Part shown: piece by piece, positions 45,025-55,301 of the stretch | Layout: each line of letters opens with the position of its first letter | How positions within the stretch are numbered: the first letter of the stretch is position 1 | Source of the DNA: Gari tellinella | Lineage: Eukaryota; Mollusca; Bivalvia; Cardiida; Psammobiidae | Assembly (NCBI GenBank): GCA_922989275.2 | Contig: OV277861.1 | Span: 18,748,540-18,812,539 of the forward strand | Direction: 5' to 3' | Length of the DNA stretch: 64,000 nt | The notes under the pieces: generated by a model | The model's input: only the letters and a program-made list of their open reading frames with translations | Database searches by the model: none | Told to the model about the DNA's origin: nothing | Position numbers and translations under genes: made by a program

Positions 45025-45391
45025 TACATCCATTTGTATTTGTTCTCTTGCCTGATCTAATTCTTCCACATCAAGCTCATATTGGTCTTCTTTGAAAAGA
45101 ATCAAAATTTTCTGCTGTAAATAATGAGCTTCAAAAGTATTGTGATTACCCAATATATCTGACTGTTCATTTCTCCAAGAGTGGAACAGAAGTCTTTCCC
45201 TGTAGTAGTTTTCCTTGTCAGTTTTCTTGTTATATCTGACAGACCGAATTATTTTCTAGAGGACTTATCTTTTGGATATACAATGTCAAGTTCTGATGCA
45301 TAGTCAGCAAGGCAGTAATGCTCTATACACTTTGGTTGTTTGAGTATCTGTTGACAGATAGAGTATTAGACCTTCTGTCCAACGCAATACT
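45025..45391 (-). pseudogene. Helitron helicase fragment, copy 1
   Basis: The minus strand encodes RYNKKTDKENYYRERLLFHS then WRNEQSDILGNHNTFEAHYL. This is the YYRE-LLF-WRNE pattern found just before the PIF1-like helicase in Helitron proteins. The frame is cut on the 3' side by a family F MITE and on the 5' side by a deletion. Confidence 0.65.
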
Positions 45392-45417
45392 GGCTAATCA
45401 GGACACATTCCAGAGAC

Positions 45418-45745
45418 AAAGTGCTCAAGGTGAGCTATTGTGATCGGTCGTCGTACGTCGGTGTCGGTGTCATCCTTTCACAATTTGTTTCAAACAACTT
45501 CTTCTCTGAAACCAATGGCCCAATTTTAACCAAACTTGCTCAAATACATACTGTAGTTGTGAGCTTTAAAAATTGTTGCCATGGCAACCATGCACAATAT
45601 ATTAAAAAATCTTCTTCTCAAGAACGACTGGTCCGATTTCAATTTGGTTTTCACCAAAATGTTTCTCAATTAATATACTTTCAAAATTGTTCAAAGAATT
45701 TTGATCCGTCAAAAAACATGGCCGCCATGTAATTGCTGACAACAC
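45418..45745 (+). mobile_element. Truncated element J relative
   Basis: AAGTGCTCAAGGTGAGCTAT then TCTTCTCTGAAACCAATGGC resemble the left part of the 7674-8993 element. No right end. Confidence 0.5.
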
Positions 45746-45941
45746 TTTTAAGCAGACTATATTGCAGAAGTAAAAGGATCACTATCAAATTCTGATTCAT
45801 TTAAAAGAAATGATTATTTCAAGCAGTACACCTAATTATACACAAATGAAATGTGTCCCCTGCTCGACAATTCTTAAAAATCTTAATAGAGGTTATGGCC
45901 ATGCCCAAAATATATGAAATGTGCAAGATATTTGTACTCAC

Positions 45942-46157
45942 TGTCACTGTGCTGGAATATGTTGTGTTTAGGCTGCTTTCGTTCCTATAATTGTTCACCA
46001 CCACATCTGAAACATGTATGTGGTTGCCCGTTCTGACTTCAGGGCAGGTGTTCCTCCACAAGGCAACCTTGACTCTTTCCATGGAGGAATCCTGAATGAA
46101 TATTGTCCTGATCTTTGTTGGGACATCCCGCACCATAACCTCACGTTCTTCTTCATC
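45942..46157 (-). CDS. OB-fold-like exon
   Basis: A clean internal exon: acceptor TTTCATTGTACAG and donor GTGACA|GTGAGT, 216 nt, phase 0, open throughout. The encoded 72 residues include TIFIQDSSMERVKVALWRN, HIHVSDVVVNNYRNESSLNT and TYSSTVT. The alternation (xVxLWxx, a GxxIxVSxVxVxxY strand, then xLNTTYSST) resembles single-strand DNA-binding OB folds of the RPA type. Neighbouring exons of the same gene could not be joined with confidence, so gene identity is open. Intact splice sites and frame make it the best-preserved minus-strand exon in this block. Confidence 0.5.
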
Positions 46158-46465
46158 CTGTACAATGAAATAATTGAGAAATAATGCATAATAGTAACTA
46201 CAGTAGAAAATGCCAGTGCAAATATGTTGTCTGTCACTCAGTTTGAGAGAGAGAAATTGAACTGATATATAGTTGGAATTAATGTCATATGGCTATGTAG
46301 ATAAATGTTTAAGGGCAATCATATTTGAATGGAATTGAACCAGAATATAACATTTGTCATTTCAGTGACACGACCGCTTTAAAGGCAATCAAAACCAACA
46401 GTAATGGCTAAAAATAAAATGACAAATGAGACCCCTTCCGGGTATGTTTTCATGCGAGTCAGTTA

Positions 46466-46711
46466 CAGTGGGGAATCTGTTATTCTTTCCCAATAAACGC
46501 GTTTACGCTAAAACTATAATGTCCATTGCAAACAGTTTGGAGCCAGATCAGACGCCGGGTAACCCGGCGTCTGATCAGGCTCCAAACTGTTTGCCCCCAA
46601 GATAAACATGAATTATCAGAATTGTCCAAAAGTTGTACTTTTCTACGTTTTAGTGCTTTGCGTTTGCGTACGTTTGCGTTTAAACGGGAAAGAATAACAG
46701 ATTCTCCACTG
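46466..46711. mobile_element. Family A MITE, copy 5
   Basis: CAGTGGGGAATCTG / CAGATTCTCCACTG ends with TA flanks. Core GCCGGGTAACCCGGC, inverted in orientation relative to copy 1. Confidence 0.85.
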
Positions 46712-46796
46712 TAGTAGCAAGCCATTACGCTATTTTGCAGTAGATTCTACAGAGCTACCTCCCTACAATGGCCCTCTGAACAACAATTCCCATCTT

Positions 46797-46975
46797 AACC
46801 CTTTCCCCCATAGAAGCGCCTTTTAGCGCATTCAGTTTATTCTTGCCCTGAAGAAAATAGTTCCAATTTATACATTCATGAATATGTATAATACAAAATA
46901 TTTTCTATATTCTAGCAGATGATAGCTTAAAGCAGGCTGAAAGTAAAGCAGCCTGTTTTAAGTTTCCATCTGTTG
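46797..46975. mobile_element. Family B MITE with collapsed palindrome
   Basis: CCCATAGAAGCGCC..GAAAATAGTTCCAATTTATA..GCAGGCTGAAAGTAAAGCAG then directly CCTGTTTTAAG. Most of one palindrome arm is deleted. Confidence 0.6.
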
Positions 46976-47426
46976 GAATAAAAATCCGAATATTTCGGAA
47001 TAATCCGGAGAAATGGCAACCCTGTGGCACCAGTTCAGTACATTATCAATACTATATAAATCTTGATCTAACCTCTTCAATAAGGCATGTAAATCAACAA
47101 AAAAAGTCATGTTTGAGGTACATTAGCACAGAACGCATTCATTTTGTTTTACATATCAAATTTACACACAGAGTCGAGATTAATGTTGATAAAAAAGGAG
47201 ATATATCTGTTTCAAAAGCATCGCACAACGATTGTTAGCTTGTCATGTTACCCCTCCCAAGAGTATATAAAAGTCTACTTTCACTTTCACAATACACATG
47301 GATAGGGTGTACATATTTGATACACTTCGGTTACTCACTCTGACAACAACTACAACTAATACATTATATCAATGCTAACGAAAACTAACCGAATTTTGTT
47401 TCCTGTACATAATCCTGAGTTGTAAA

Positions 47427-47621
47427 ATGACTTCTGCACACGACCGACGATTTCGATGGCGTCCATGGTTTCATAGTCGTTTCGTCCAGCCTTCCAATGG
47501 CTTTAACCCACTTTTTCCTCTGATCAGGGTCCCTTGGTCAAAAACCTCGTTAGTTGTTGTTGATGTACAAGAAACATCCAGATCATTGCAATTAGCTAAC
47601 AGCAATAGAGGCCTTAACTAA
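47427..47621 (+). CDS. 64-codon frame, unknown, copy 2
   Basis: Duplicate of the frame at 44420-44614 with changes Q5H, H18R, E39K and S40T. TATATAAAAG lies at 47264-47273. Confidence 0.2.
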   Translation: MTSAHDRRFRWRPWFHSRFVQPSNGFNPLFPLIRVPWSKTSLVVVDVQETSRSLQLANSNRGLN

Positions 47622-47691
47622 AGTTTGTGTGCTGATATCTGTCAAAGTGTTTCCACTTGCACTGTTGCCCGATTTGAAGAACAATTCAGTA

Positions 47692-48031
47692 CAGCGCTCC
47701 CTCTCTACAACGACACCTAATGGGAGACACAGATTGGGTGCGTTGTTCGGAGGGAGTCGTTATAGAGAGGGAAAATTAAGACTTGGCTTACATTTGCAAA
47801 CAGCTTGAATCCAGATCAGACGCCGCGTAATGCGGCGTCTGATCTGGATTCAAGCTGTTTGTCACTCGTCATTTATGTATTCTATCAAAATCTCCAGTTA
47901 TATGTAAATTTGAGAGAAAACAGCAGACGACAATTTTAATCAAACGATATTGCAGTAGTAAATTATTGTTTGGTTTAGGGAACTGGGGAAAGGGTCGTTG
48001 TTGGGAGGGCCGTTGTAGAGAGGGAACACTG
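47692..48031. mobile_element. Family F MITE in duplication copy 2
   Basis: Same ends and insertion point as 44695-45024, so it was present before the segmental duplication. Confidence 0.8.
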
Positions 48032-48468
48032 TACATCCATTTGTATTTGTTCTCTTGCCTGATCTAATTCTTCCACATCAAGCTCATATTGGTCTTCTTT
48101 GAAAAGAATCAAAATTTTCTGCTGTAAATAATGAGCTTCAAAAGTATTGTGATTACCCAATATATCTGACTGTTCATTTCTCCAAGAGTGGAACAGAAGT
48201 CTTTCCCTGTAGTAGTTTTCCTTGTCAGTTTTCTTGTTATATCTGACAGACCGAATTATTTTCTAGAGGACTTATCTTTTGGATATACAATGTCAAGTTC
48301 TGATGCATAGTCAGCAAGGCAGTAATGCTCTATACACTTTGGTTGTTTTGAGTATCTGTTGACAGATAGAGTATTAGACCTTCTGTCCAACGCAATACTC
48401 TTCAAAACTCCGTCTTGGTTCCACAATGTTGCTGAATCGATGGACACTCCCATTGGTTGGATTATCAT
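48032..48468 (-). pseudogene. Helitron helicase fragment, copy 2 (longer)
   Basis: The minus strand begins GVSIDSATLWNQDGVLKSIA, then RYSKQPKCIEHYCLADYASE and LDIVYPKD up to a stop near 48256. A shifted frame continues with KIIRSVRYNKKTDKENYYRE and LLFHSWRNEQSDILGN. Together these match the region before the helicase core of Helitron proteins (a CLADYA-like box, then YYRE..LLF..WRNE). One frameshift separates the halves, and the family F MITE cuts the 3' side. Confidence 0.65.
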
Positions 48469-48617
48469 TTATCCAAATGAACAAACTAATTCTGTGTGCC
48501 GTTACAAATAGATCTACTTTAACAAACAAAAACACAACGTTTGTACTCGATTCTGGCTAATCAAGACACATTCCAGAGACATTCCACACATGTCTATGCA
48601 AACGGACCACTTTGCAA

Positions 48618-48807
48618 CAGAGCTCCAGATAAGGAGAGTATTTCAAAAACTAAAATCTTTATTTCTGCATTAAACCCTATGGTGTTACTACTCATTAGAA
48701 TCGTCTCAAAGAGACGATTCTAATGAGTTGTTACACCATAGGATTTGGTGCTGAAATAAATAAGAAAATGTTGGATTTGTTCAGTTTACTCCCTCTTTGG
48801 AGCCATG
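48618..48807. mobile_element. Family C MITE with 6-bp target duplication
   Basis: Starts CAGAGCTCCAGATAAGG and ends TTTGGAGCCATG. The flanks TTGCAA are at 48612-48617 and 48808-48813. Confidence 0.8.
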
Positions 48808-48954
48808 TTGCAATCTATTTACAAAGTACATTTAACCAATAACTTAAAGATTTTATTTATCTCCATGCTTATATCACAGAATACTTACTCCCAGCTTAAT
48901 TCTACTGATAAACAATTTTGAAATGACAAAAGTAATAGATCTTTCAGTAGTGGT

Positions 48955-49385
48955 GCTCTCTCTTTAAACTGTCAGCACAAATCTTTTCAATGCGGTAACA
49001 GCCAGTTGTGGCAAGCCCTTGGTCGTCACTTTGACATTGTGCGCTGACCTGGACCCCTTCCCACTGGTCCTGGCCAGCTGCTGCTTTGAAAACAAAACTT
49101 CCAGGAAGCAGTTGTTCCGCTTTCTCTGTCAACTCTTGTTTAAATTGTGCCAGCACAAATCTTTTCAATGCGGTAACAGCCAGTTGTGGCAAGCCCTTGG
49201 TCGTCACTTTGGCATTGTGCGCTGACCTGGACCCCTTCGCACTGGTCCTGGCCAGCTGCTGCTTTGAAAACAAAACTTCCAGGAAGCAGTTGACCAGCTT
49301 TCTCAGACTCCGTGCTCCTAATGTGTCCTGCATGGGAGAGCTGCCCTTGGGTGACAAAGATGTCCATGTCACCAATTAGCCGTAC
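48955..49385 (-). pseudogene. BEN-domain exon with internal tandem duplication and frameshift
   Basis: The minus strand reads KKVRLIGDMDIFVTQGQLSH AGHIR in one frame. After a one-base shift it reads ARSLRKLVNCFLEVLFSKQQ, then LARTSAKGSRSAHNAKVTTK and GLPQLAVTALKRFVLAQFK. The order (a strand with xVRLxGxxxxFV, then RxLxxxxLxxLFSxxxLxxxSxxGxR) is that of BEN domains and parallels the array at 51.3-55.0 kb. The C-terminal half (about 185 bp) is repeated directly at 48955-49135 and 49140-49320 with few differences. The frameshift, if not a sequencing error, makes it non-functional. Confidence 0.6.
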
Positions 49386-49549
49386 CTTCTTTCCACCAGG
49401 TCAATTTGCTTGATTTTCTCTTAACGTTGTAATTATTGTATAGTCTCACTTTCCTCCCAGTGGTATCGATCTTGATCCACAGTGTCATCTGTCACCTCAT
49501 CTGTCACAGGCAGACAGAGTGATTCCAGTATACCAACCTCACCATCAAC

Positions 49550-49662
49550 TAATTATAGGTGCATGTATCTTCGTTCAGTTCCGCATTTGCTGTTAATGAT
49601 TGCATTTAAGTCTTTAATGCACATGTTTGCCTGTTCCTCCGCACAGTTCAGTTTGATATTGT
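49550..49662 (-). CDS. Possible exon upstream of BEN exon
   Basis: A good acceptor TTTTTATTTCAG is followed by an open stretch NIKLNCAEEQANMCIKDLNA and IINSKCGTERRYMHL, then a stop. The next ~120 nt hold a second open acidic stretch (LVDGEVGILESLCLPVTDEV). It may be a decayed linker exon of the BEN gene. Confidence 0.3.
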
Positions 49663-49726
49663 CTGAAATAAAAATGGGATTGCCTTTTGCAGCTACTCAT
49701 GGCTCATACATAACCTGGTCTTTAAC

Positions 49727-49973
49727 TCTTCACCCCATTGCCTGTTTCTAGTTTTGAAAATAAGTGACCACTTAAAGCAGGTTTGAAAGTAAAGCAGAAT
49801 GTGCCGGAAGGCACATTCTGCTTTACTTTCAGCCTGCTCTAAGCTATAATCTGCTAGAAAATAGAAAAAATATCTTATTATACTTAATCATGAGTGTATA
49901 AATTGAAACTTTTTCTTCAGTGGAGGAATAAATTCAAGATGTAAAAAAGCGTATTTATGGGGTAATGGGTTAA
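49727..49973. mobile_element. Family B MITE
   Basis: ACCCCATTGCCTG / GGGGTAATGGGTTAA ends. Palindrome AGCAGAATGTGCCGGAAGGC. The palindrome centre here is CCGG, not TTAA. Confidence 0.8.
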
Positions 49974-50216
49974 GCTAATTTCAAACAGCAGCAGAAAAGA
50001 GAAGTCTTCTGAGGAAACTTGCTGCAATATCTTATGTTGTATGGTATTTATCGCATGATTTGTGAAGACAAATTTAGGCTTTGTGGAAGACTTCTGTATC
50101 TACATTCATTCATTCCTTCATAAAAGTAGTGACACTGGTCCTGCACGATAAGCTTACGAAATTAAATATAGAAATAGCAAATATTAACATACAAATAATT
50201 TATACTTTACATACTA

Positions 50217-50394
50217 CCGGTATCTTTTCATGCTGTTGTATTTCTTCTGACAATCAGCCCATGTGTACTTGTATTTTGATCCATTCTCTTGCATTTGTCC
50301 ATGCTTGTTTGTCGGTTGTCGTGTTACTTTCAAACAACGCCTTATGAATGTTGAGCCGCAAGTCAAACATCTTTCTGACAGCAGCCTCGGTCCA
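50217..50394 (-). pseudogene. Myb/SANT-like DNA-binding exon, copy a
   Basis: After an acceptor GGTCGTGTACAG the frame reads WTEAAVRKMFDLRLNIHKAL FESNTTTDKQAWTNAREW. In a shifted frame, YTWADCQKKYNSMKRYR follows. W at the start of helix 1, KQAW in the middle and the QKKYNSMKRYR end fit trihelix/MSL-type Myb/SANT domains. The frameshift near 50265 breaks it. Confidence 0.55.
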
Positions 50395-50554
50395 CTGTAC
50401 ACGACCAATTAAAAAAACAAATACGTACATTAACTATTGGTGTGTATATGAAATTTTAAATTTCAAAGAGTTTCATACATTTTATGACAATTCATTTTTG
50501 TATACTTCAACTGTTGTTTTTTTTTATTGCTTGTATTTTGATCAATTCTCTTGC

Positions 50555-50945
50555 ATGGACAGACACCTTTGTCCATACCTGTTTATCTGTAGTGGTATTG
50601 CTGTTGAACAATGCACTATGTACGTTGAAGCACAGATCGTACATCATCCGGACAGCAGCGTCCTCCGTTAATCAACAAGGCATCTGACAAAGAGTTGCAC
50701 ATCTCTTGCATGGAGAGAGATACCTTTGTTCATGTCTGTTTGTCTGTAGTGGTATTGCTGTTGAATAAAGCCTTATGTAGGTTTAGACGCAGATCGAACA
50801 TCATATAGACAGCAGCGTCTTTGGTTGTCTACAAGGTATCTAACAAAGAGATGCACTTCTCTTGCATGGAGAGAGATACCTTTGTCCATGCCTGTTTGTC
50901 TGTAGTTGGGACATTTACATACTGCTCTCTTGTAAACTAAACATC
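50555..50945 (-). pseudogene. Myb/SANT-like exon, copies b-d (degenerate)
   Basis: Three further copies (about 50555-50668, 50725-50840, 50860-50945) repeat AAVRMMYDLCFN.. ALFNSNTTTDKQ.WTKVSVHARE-like sequence with stops and truncations. Tandem order and ~170-bp spacing indicate local duplication. Confidence 0.5.
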
Positions 50946-51117
50946 AAGTAGAGCAACAACTGTCTTCCTCGGTTAACCTTGTTGTGGGATTATAATTAGG
51001 ACTTCAAAGCTCTTCGAGCTGTTGCACATTTACTGTTTATAACAGTATTGAAAAGAGCATAACTCAAACATTGTTCTCCACTGTCAGTCTTAAAATGTTT
51101 CAAAACAAACATTTTAA

Positions 51118-51266
51118 CAGGGCCCCAGATGAGAGGGAGTAAACTGCACATATCAACATTTTCTCACTTATTTTAAAATCAAATCCTATGAAGTAGTGAC
51201 ACCATAGGGTTTCAAGCAGAAATAATGACTTTAGTTTTTGAAATACCCCCCTTATCTGGAGCCCTG
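51118..51266. mobile_element. Family C MITE (short copy)
   Basis: CAGGGCCCCAGATGAGAGGG / CTTATCTGGAGCCCTG. One palindrome arm is missing. It abuts the end of the BEN exon array. Confidence 0.7.
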
Positions 51267-51269
51267 TGT

Positions 51270-54200
51270 TTATACTTTTTACAGCATTGCTTGGCAATGC
51301 CTGATTTGGAAACAGCATTGACAGCTGTCCTTGCTCCTATAGAGCTTGACTGGGACAACTGCTCCCTTGTGAATAGGACATCAAGCAGTGCTGCAACCAT
51401 CTTCCTTGGTTGGCTCCCAACATGCAGTATATGGGACATCTGCGCTTGCGTTACATAGCACGAGATGTCCCCCACCAGCTGCACTTTCTTCTGTCCAGTA
51501 CTCCTGTGACAACTGCTCCCTTGTAAAAATAATATCTAGCAGTGCAACAACCATCTTCCTTGGTTGGCTCCCAACATGCAGGATATGTGACATCTGCGCT
51601 TGCGTTACATAGCACGAGATGTCCCCCACCAGCTGCACTTTCTTCTGTCCAGTACTCCTGTGACAACTGCTCCCTTGTAAAAATAACATCAAGCAGTGCT
51701 ACAAACATTTTCCTTGGTTGACTCCCAACATGCAGGATATGTGACATCTGCGCTTGCGTTACATAGCACGAGATGTCCCCCACCAGCTGCACTTTCTTCT
51801 GTCCAGTACTCCTGTGACAACTGCTCCCTTGTAAAAATAACATCAAGCAGTGCTACAAACATTTTCCTTGGTTGGCTCCCAACATGCAGGATATGTGACA
51901 TCTGCGCTTGCGTTACATAGCACGAGATGTCCCCCACCAGCTGCACTTTCTTCTGTCCAGTACTCCTGTGACAACTGCTCCCTTGTAAAAATAACATCAA
52001 GCAGTGCTACAAACATTTTCCTTGGTTGGCTCCCAACATGCAGTATATGTGACATCTGCGCTTGCGTTACATAGCACGAGATGTCACCCACCAGCTGCAC
52101 TTTCTTCTGTCCAGTACTCCTGTGACAACTGCTCCCTTGTAAAAAATAACATCAAGCAGTGCTACAAACATCTTCCTTGGTTGGCTTCCAACATGCAGGA
52201 TATGTGACATCTGCGCTTGCGTTACATAGCACGAGATGTCCCCCACCAGCTGCACTTTCTTCTGTCCAGTACTCCTGTGACAACTGCTCCCTTGTAAAAA
52301 ATAACATCAAGCAGTGCTACAAACATCTTCCTTGGTTGGCTTCCAACATGCAGGATATGTGACATCTGCGCTTGCGTTACATAGCACGAGATGTCCCCCA
52401 CCAGCTGCACTTTCTTCTGTCCAGTACTCCTGTGACAACTGCTCCCTTGTTAAAAATAACATCTAGCAGTGCTACAAACATCTTCCTTGGTTGGCTCCCA
52501 ACATGCAGGATATGTGACATCTGCGCTTGCGTTACATAGCACGAGATGTCCCCCACCAGCTGCACTTTCTTCTGTCCAGTACTCGTGTGACAACTGCTCC
52601 CTTGTAAAAAGCACATCAGAAGTGTGACAACCATCTTCTTGGTTGGCCCCCAACATGCAGGATATGTGACATCTGCGCTTGCATTACAGAGCACGAGATG
52701 TCCCCCACCAGCTGCACTTTCTTCTGTCCAGTACTCCTGTGACAACTGCTCCCTTGTAAAAAGCACATCAGAAGTGTGACAACCATCTTCTTGGTTGGCC
52801 CCCAACATGCAGGATATGTGACATCTGCGCTTGCATTACATAGCACGAGATGTCCCCCACCAGCTGCACTTTCTTCTGTCCAGTACTCCTGTGACAACTG
52901 CTCCCTTGTAAAAATAACATCTAGCAGTGCTACAAACATTTTCCTTGGTTGACTCCCAACATGCAGGATATGTGACATCTGCACTTGCGTTACATAGCAC
53001 GAGATGTCCCCCATCAGCTGCACTTTCTTCTGTCCAGTACTCGTGTGACAACTGCTCCCTTGTAAAAATAACATCTAGCAGTGTGACAACCATCTTCTTG
53101 GTTGGCTCCCAACATGCAGTATATGGGACATCTGCACTTGCGTTACATAGCACGAGATGTCACCCACCAGCTGCACTTTCTTCTGTCCAGTACTCCTGTG
53201 ACAACTGCTCCCTTGTAAAAATAACATCTAGCAGTGTGACAACCATCTTCCTTGGTTGGCTCCCAACATGCAGTATATGTGACATCTGCGCTTGTGTTAC
53301 ATAGCACGAGATGTCCCCCACCAGCTGCACTTTCTTCTGTCCAGTACTCCTGTGACAACTGCTCCCTTGTAAAAATAACATCTAGCAGTGCTACAAACAT
53401 CTTCCTTGGTTGGCTCCCAACATGCAGGATATGTGACATCTGCGCTTGCGTTACATAGCACGAGATGTCCCCCACCAGCTGCACTTTCTTCTGTCCAGTA
53501 CTCCTGTGACAACTGCTCCCTTGTAAAAAGCACATCTAGCAGTGTGACAACCATCTTCCTTGGTTGGCTCCCAACATGCAGGAAATGTGACATCTGCACT
53601 TGCGTTACATAGCACGAGATGTCCCCCACCAGCTGCACTTTCTTCTGTCCAGTACTCCTGTGACAACTGCTCCCTTGTAAAAATAACATCTAGCAGTGCT
53701 ACAAACATTTTCCTTGGTTGACTCCCAACATGCAGGATATGTGACATCTGCACTTGCGTTACATAGCACGAGATGTCCCCCATCAGCTGCACTTTCTTCT
53801 GTCCAGTACTCCTGTGACAACTGCTCCCTTGTAAAAAGCACATCTAGCAGTGTGACAACCATCTTCCTTGGTTGGCTCCCAACATGCAGGATATGTGACA
53901 TCTGCGCTTGCGTTACATAGCACGAGATGTCCCCCACCAGCTGCACTTTCTTCTGTCCAGTACTCCTGTGACAACTGCTCCCTTGTAAAAATAACATCTA
54001 GCAGTGCTACAAACATCTTCCTTGGTTGGCTCCCAACATGCAGTATATGTGACATCTGCGCTTGCGTTACATAGCACGAGATGTCCCCCACCAGCTGCAC
54101 TTTCTTCTGTCCAGTACTCCTGTGACAACTGCTCCCTTGTAAAAAGCACATCTAGCAGTGTGACAACCATCTTCCTTGGTTGGCTCCCAACATGCAGGAA

Positions 54201-55041
54201 ATGTGACATCTGCGCTTGCGTTACATAGCACGAGATGTCCCCCACCAGCTGCACTTTCTTCTGTCCAGTACTCCTGTGACAACTGCTCCCTTGTAAAAAT
54301 AACATCTAGCAGTGCTACAAACATCTTCCTTGGTTGGCTCCCAACATGCAGTATATGTGACATCTGCGCTTGCGTTACATAGCACGAGATGTCCCCCACC
54401 AGCTGCACTTTCTTCTGTCCAGTACTCCTGTGACAACTGCTCCCTTGTAAAAATAACATCTAGCAGTGCTACAAACATTTTCCTTGGTTGACTCCCAACA
54501 TGCAGTATATGTGACATCTGCGCTTGCGTTACATAGCACGAGATGTCCCCCACCAGCTGCACTTTCTTCTGTCCAGTACTCCTGTGACAACTGCTCCCTT
54601 GTAAAAATAACATCTAGCAGTGCTACATACATTTTCCTTGGTTGACTCCCAACATGCAGGATATGTGACATCTGCGCTTGCGTTACATAGCACGAGATGT
54701 CCCCCACCAGCTGCACTTTCTTCTGTCCAGTACTCGTGTGACAACTGCTCCCTTGTAAAAATAACATCTAGCAGTGCTACAAACATCTTCCTTGGTTGGC
54801 TCCCAACATGCAGTATATGTGACATCTGCGCTTGCGTTACATAGCACGAGATGTCCCCCACCAGCTGCACTTTCTTCTGTCCAGTACTCCTGTGACAACT
54901 GCTCCCTTGTAAAAAGCACATCTAGCAGTGCAACAACCATCTTCCTTGGTTTACTCCCAACATGCAGGATATGGGACATCTTCGCTTGTGTTACATAGCA
55001 CGAGATACCCCCACCAGCTGCACTTTCTTCTGTCCAGTATT
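51270..55041 (-). repeat. ~24-copy tandem array of a 154-bp BEN-domain half-exon
   Basis: The period is 154 bp; TGCACTTTCTTCTGTCCAG occurs 24 times from 51480 to 55022. On the minus strand the 5'-most unit starts after an acceptor CCTTTCTTTTTCAG at 55042-55044. Each unit encodes, in one frame, KKVQLVGDISCYVTQAQMSH, ILHVGSQPRKMFVALLDVIF and TREQLSQ, the N-terminal half of a BEN domain. Only the last unit (51484-51270) continues into SSSIGARTAVNAVSKSGIAK, the start of the C-terminal half. Because 154 is not a multiple of 3, each junction shifts frame, and reading frames run about 130 codons across three units before SRAM-stop. Units are highly similar, with variants such as AACATCTAGCAGTGCTAC versus GCACATCTAGCAGTGTGAC. 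Confidence 0.85.
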
Positions 55042-55301
55042 CTGAAAAAGAAAGGATACCACAGTTAACTCTAATTTAAGACACCAGGCACAGCAATTGT
55101 CTTCTGCTTTGTGTTCTGCAGATTACTTTAATATGTATTGTTTGAAATAGCTTTGACCAAGATCAGACTTTTCCCCCACAGGCAATCTGATCAGGGTCCA
55201 AGTTTGCAGTCATAGTAAAATATGTTTGGAAAGTTTGCAATAAGATGCAATAGAAAACAAGTTTGTCATGGGCAGAATCACGATGGCATGACTTTAATGA
55301 C

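Larger units (their letters stand above)
44017..45391. repeat. Segmental duplication, copy 1 (1.37 kb)
   Basis: Nearly identical to 47025-48400, offset ~3.0 kb, with scattered substitutions. It carries a small frame with TATA motif, a family F MITE and a Helitron fragment. It ends at CAACGCAATAC, where copy 2 continues. Confidence 0.85.
47025..48400. repeat. Segmental duplication, copy 2
   Basis: Partner of 44017-45391. It continues past the copy 1 break with sequence that includes CTGGCTAATCAAGACACATT (48553), showing that copy 1 lost about 150 bp. Confidence 0.85.

Noticed and set aside
44968..45153. 61-codon frame taken as a whole protein
   Set aside because: The last third translates the family F MITE terminus; only the part before it is Helitron-like.
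51388..54998. Many 67-74-codon plus-strand frames (LSSVQYSCDNCSLVK..)
   Set aside because: They are the complement of the BEN half-exon array; the splice acceptor and domain match are on the minus strand.
51270..55041. CRISPR-like regular repeat array
   Set aside because: The period is 154 bp with no unique spacers, and it derives from a eukaryotic exon.
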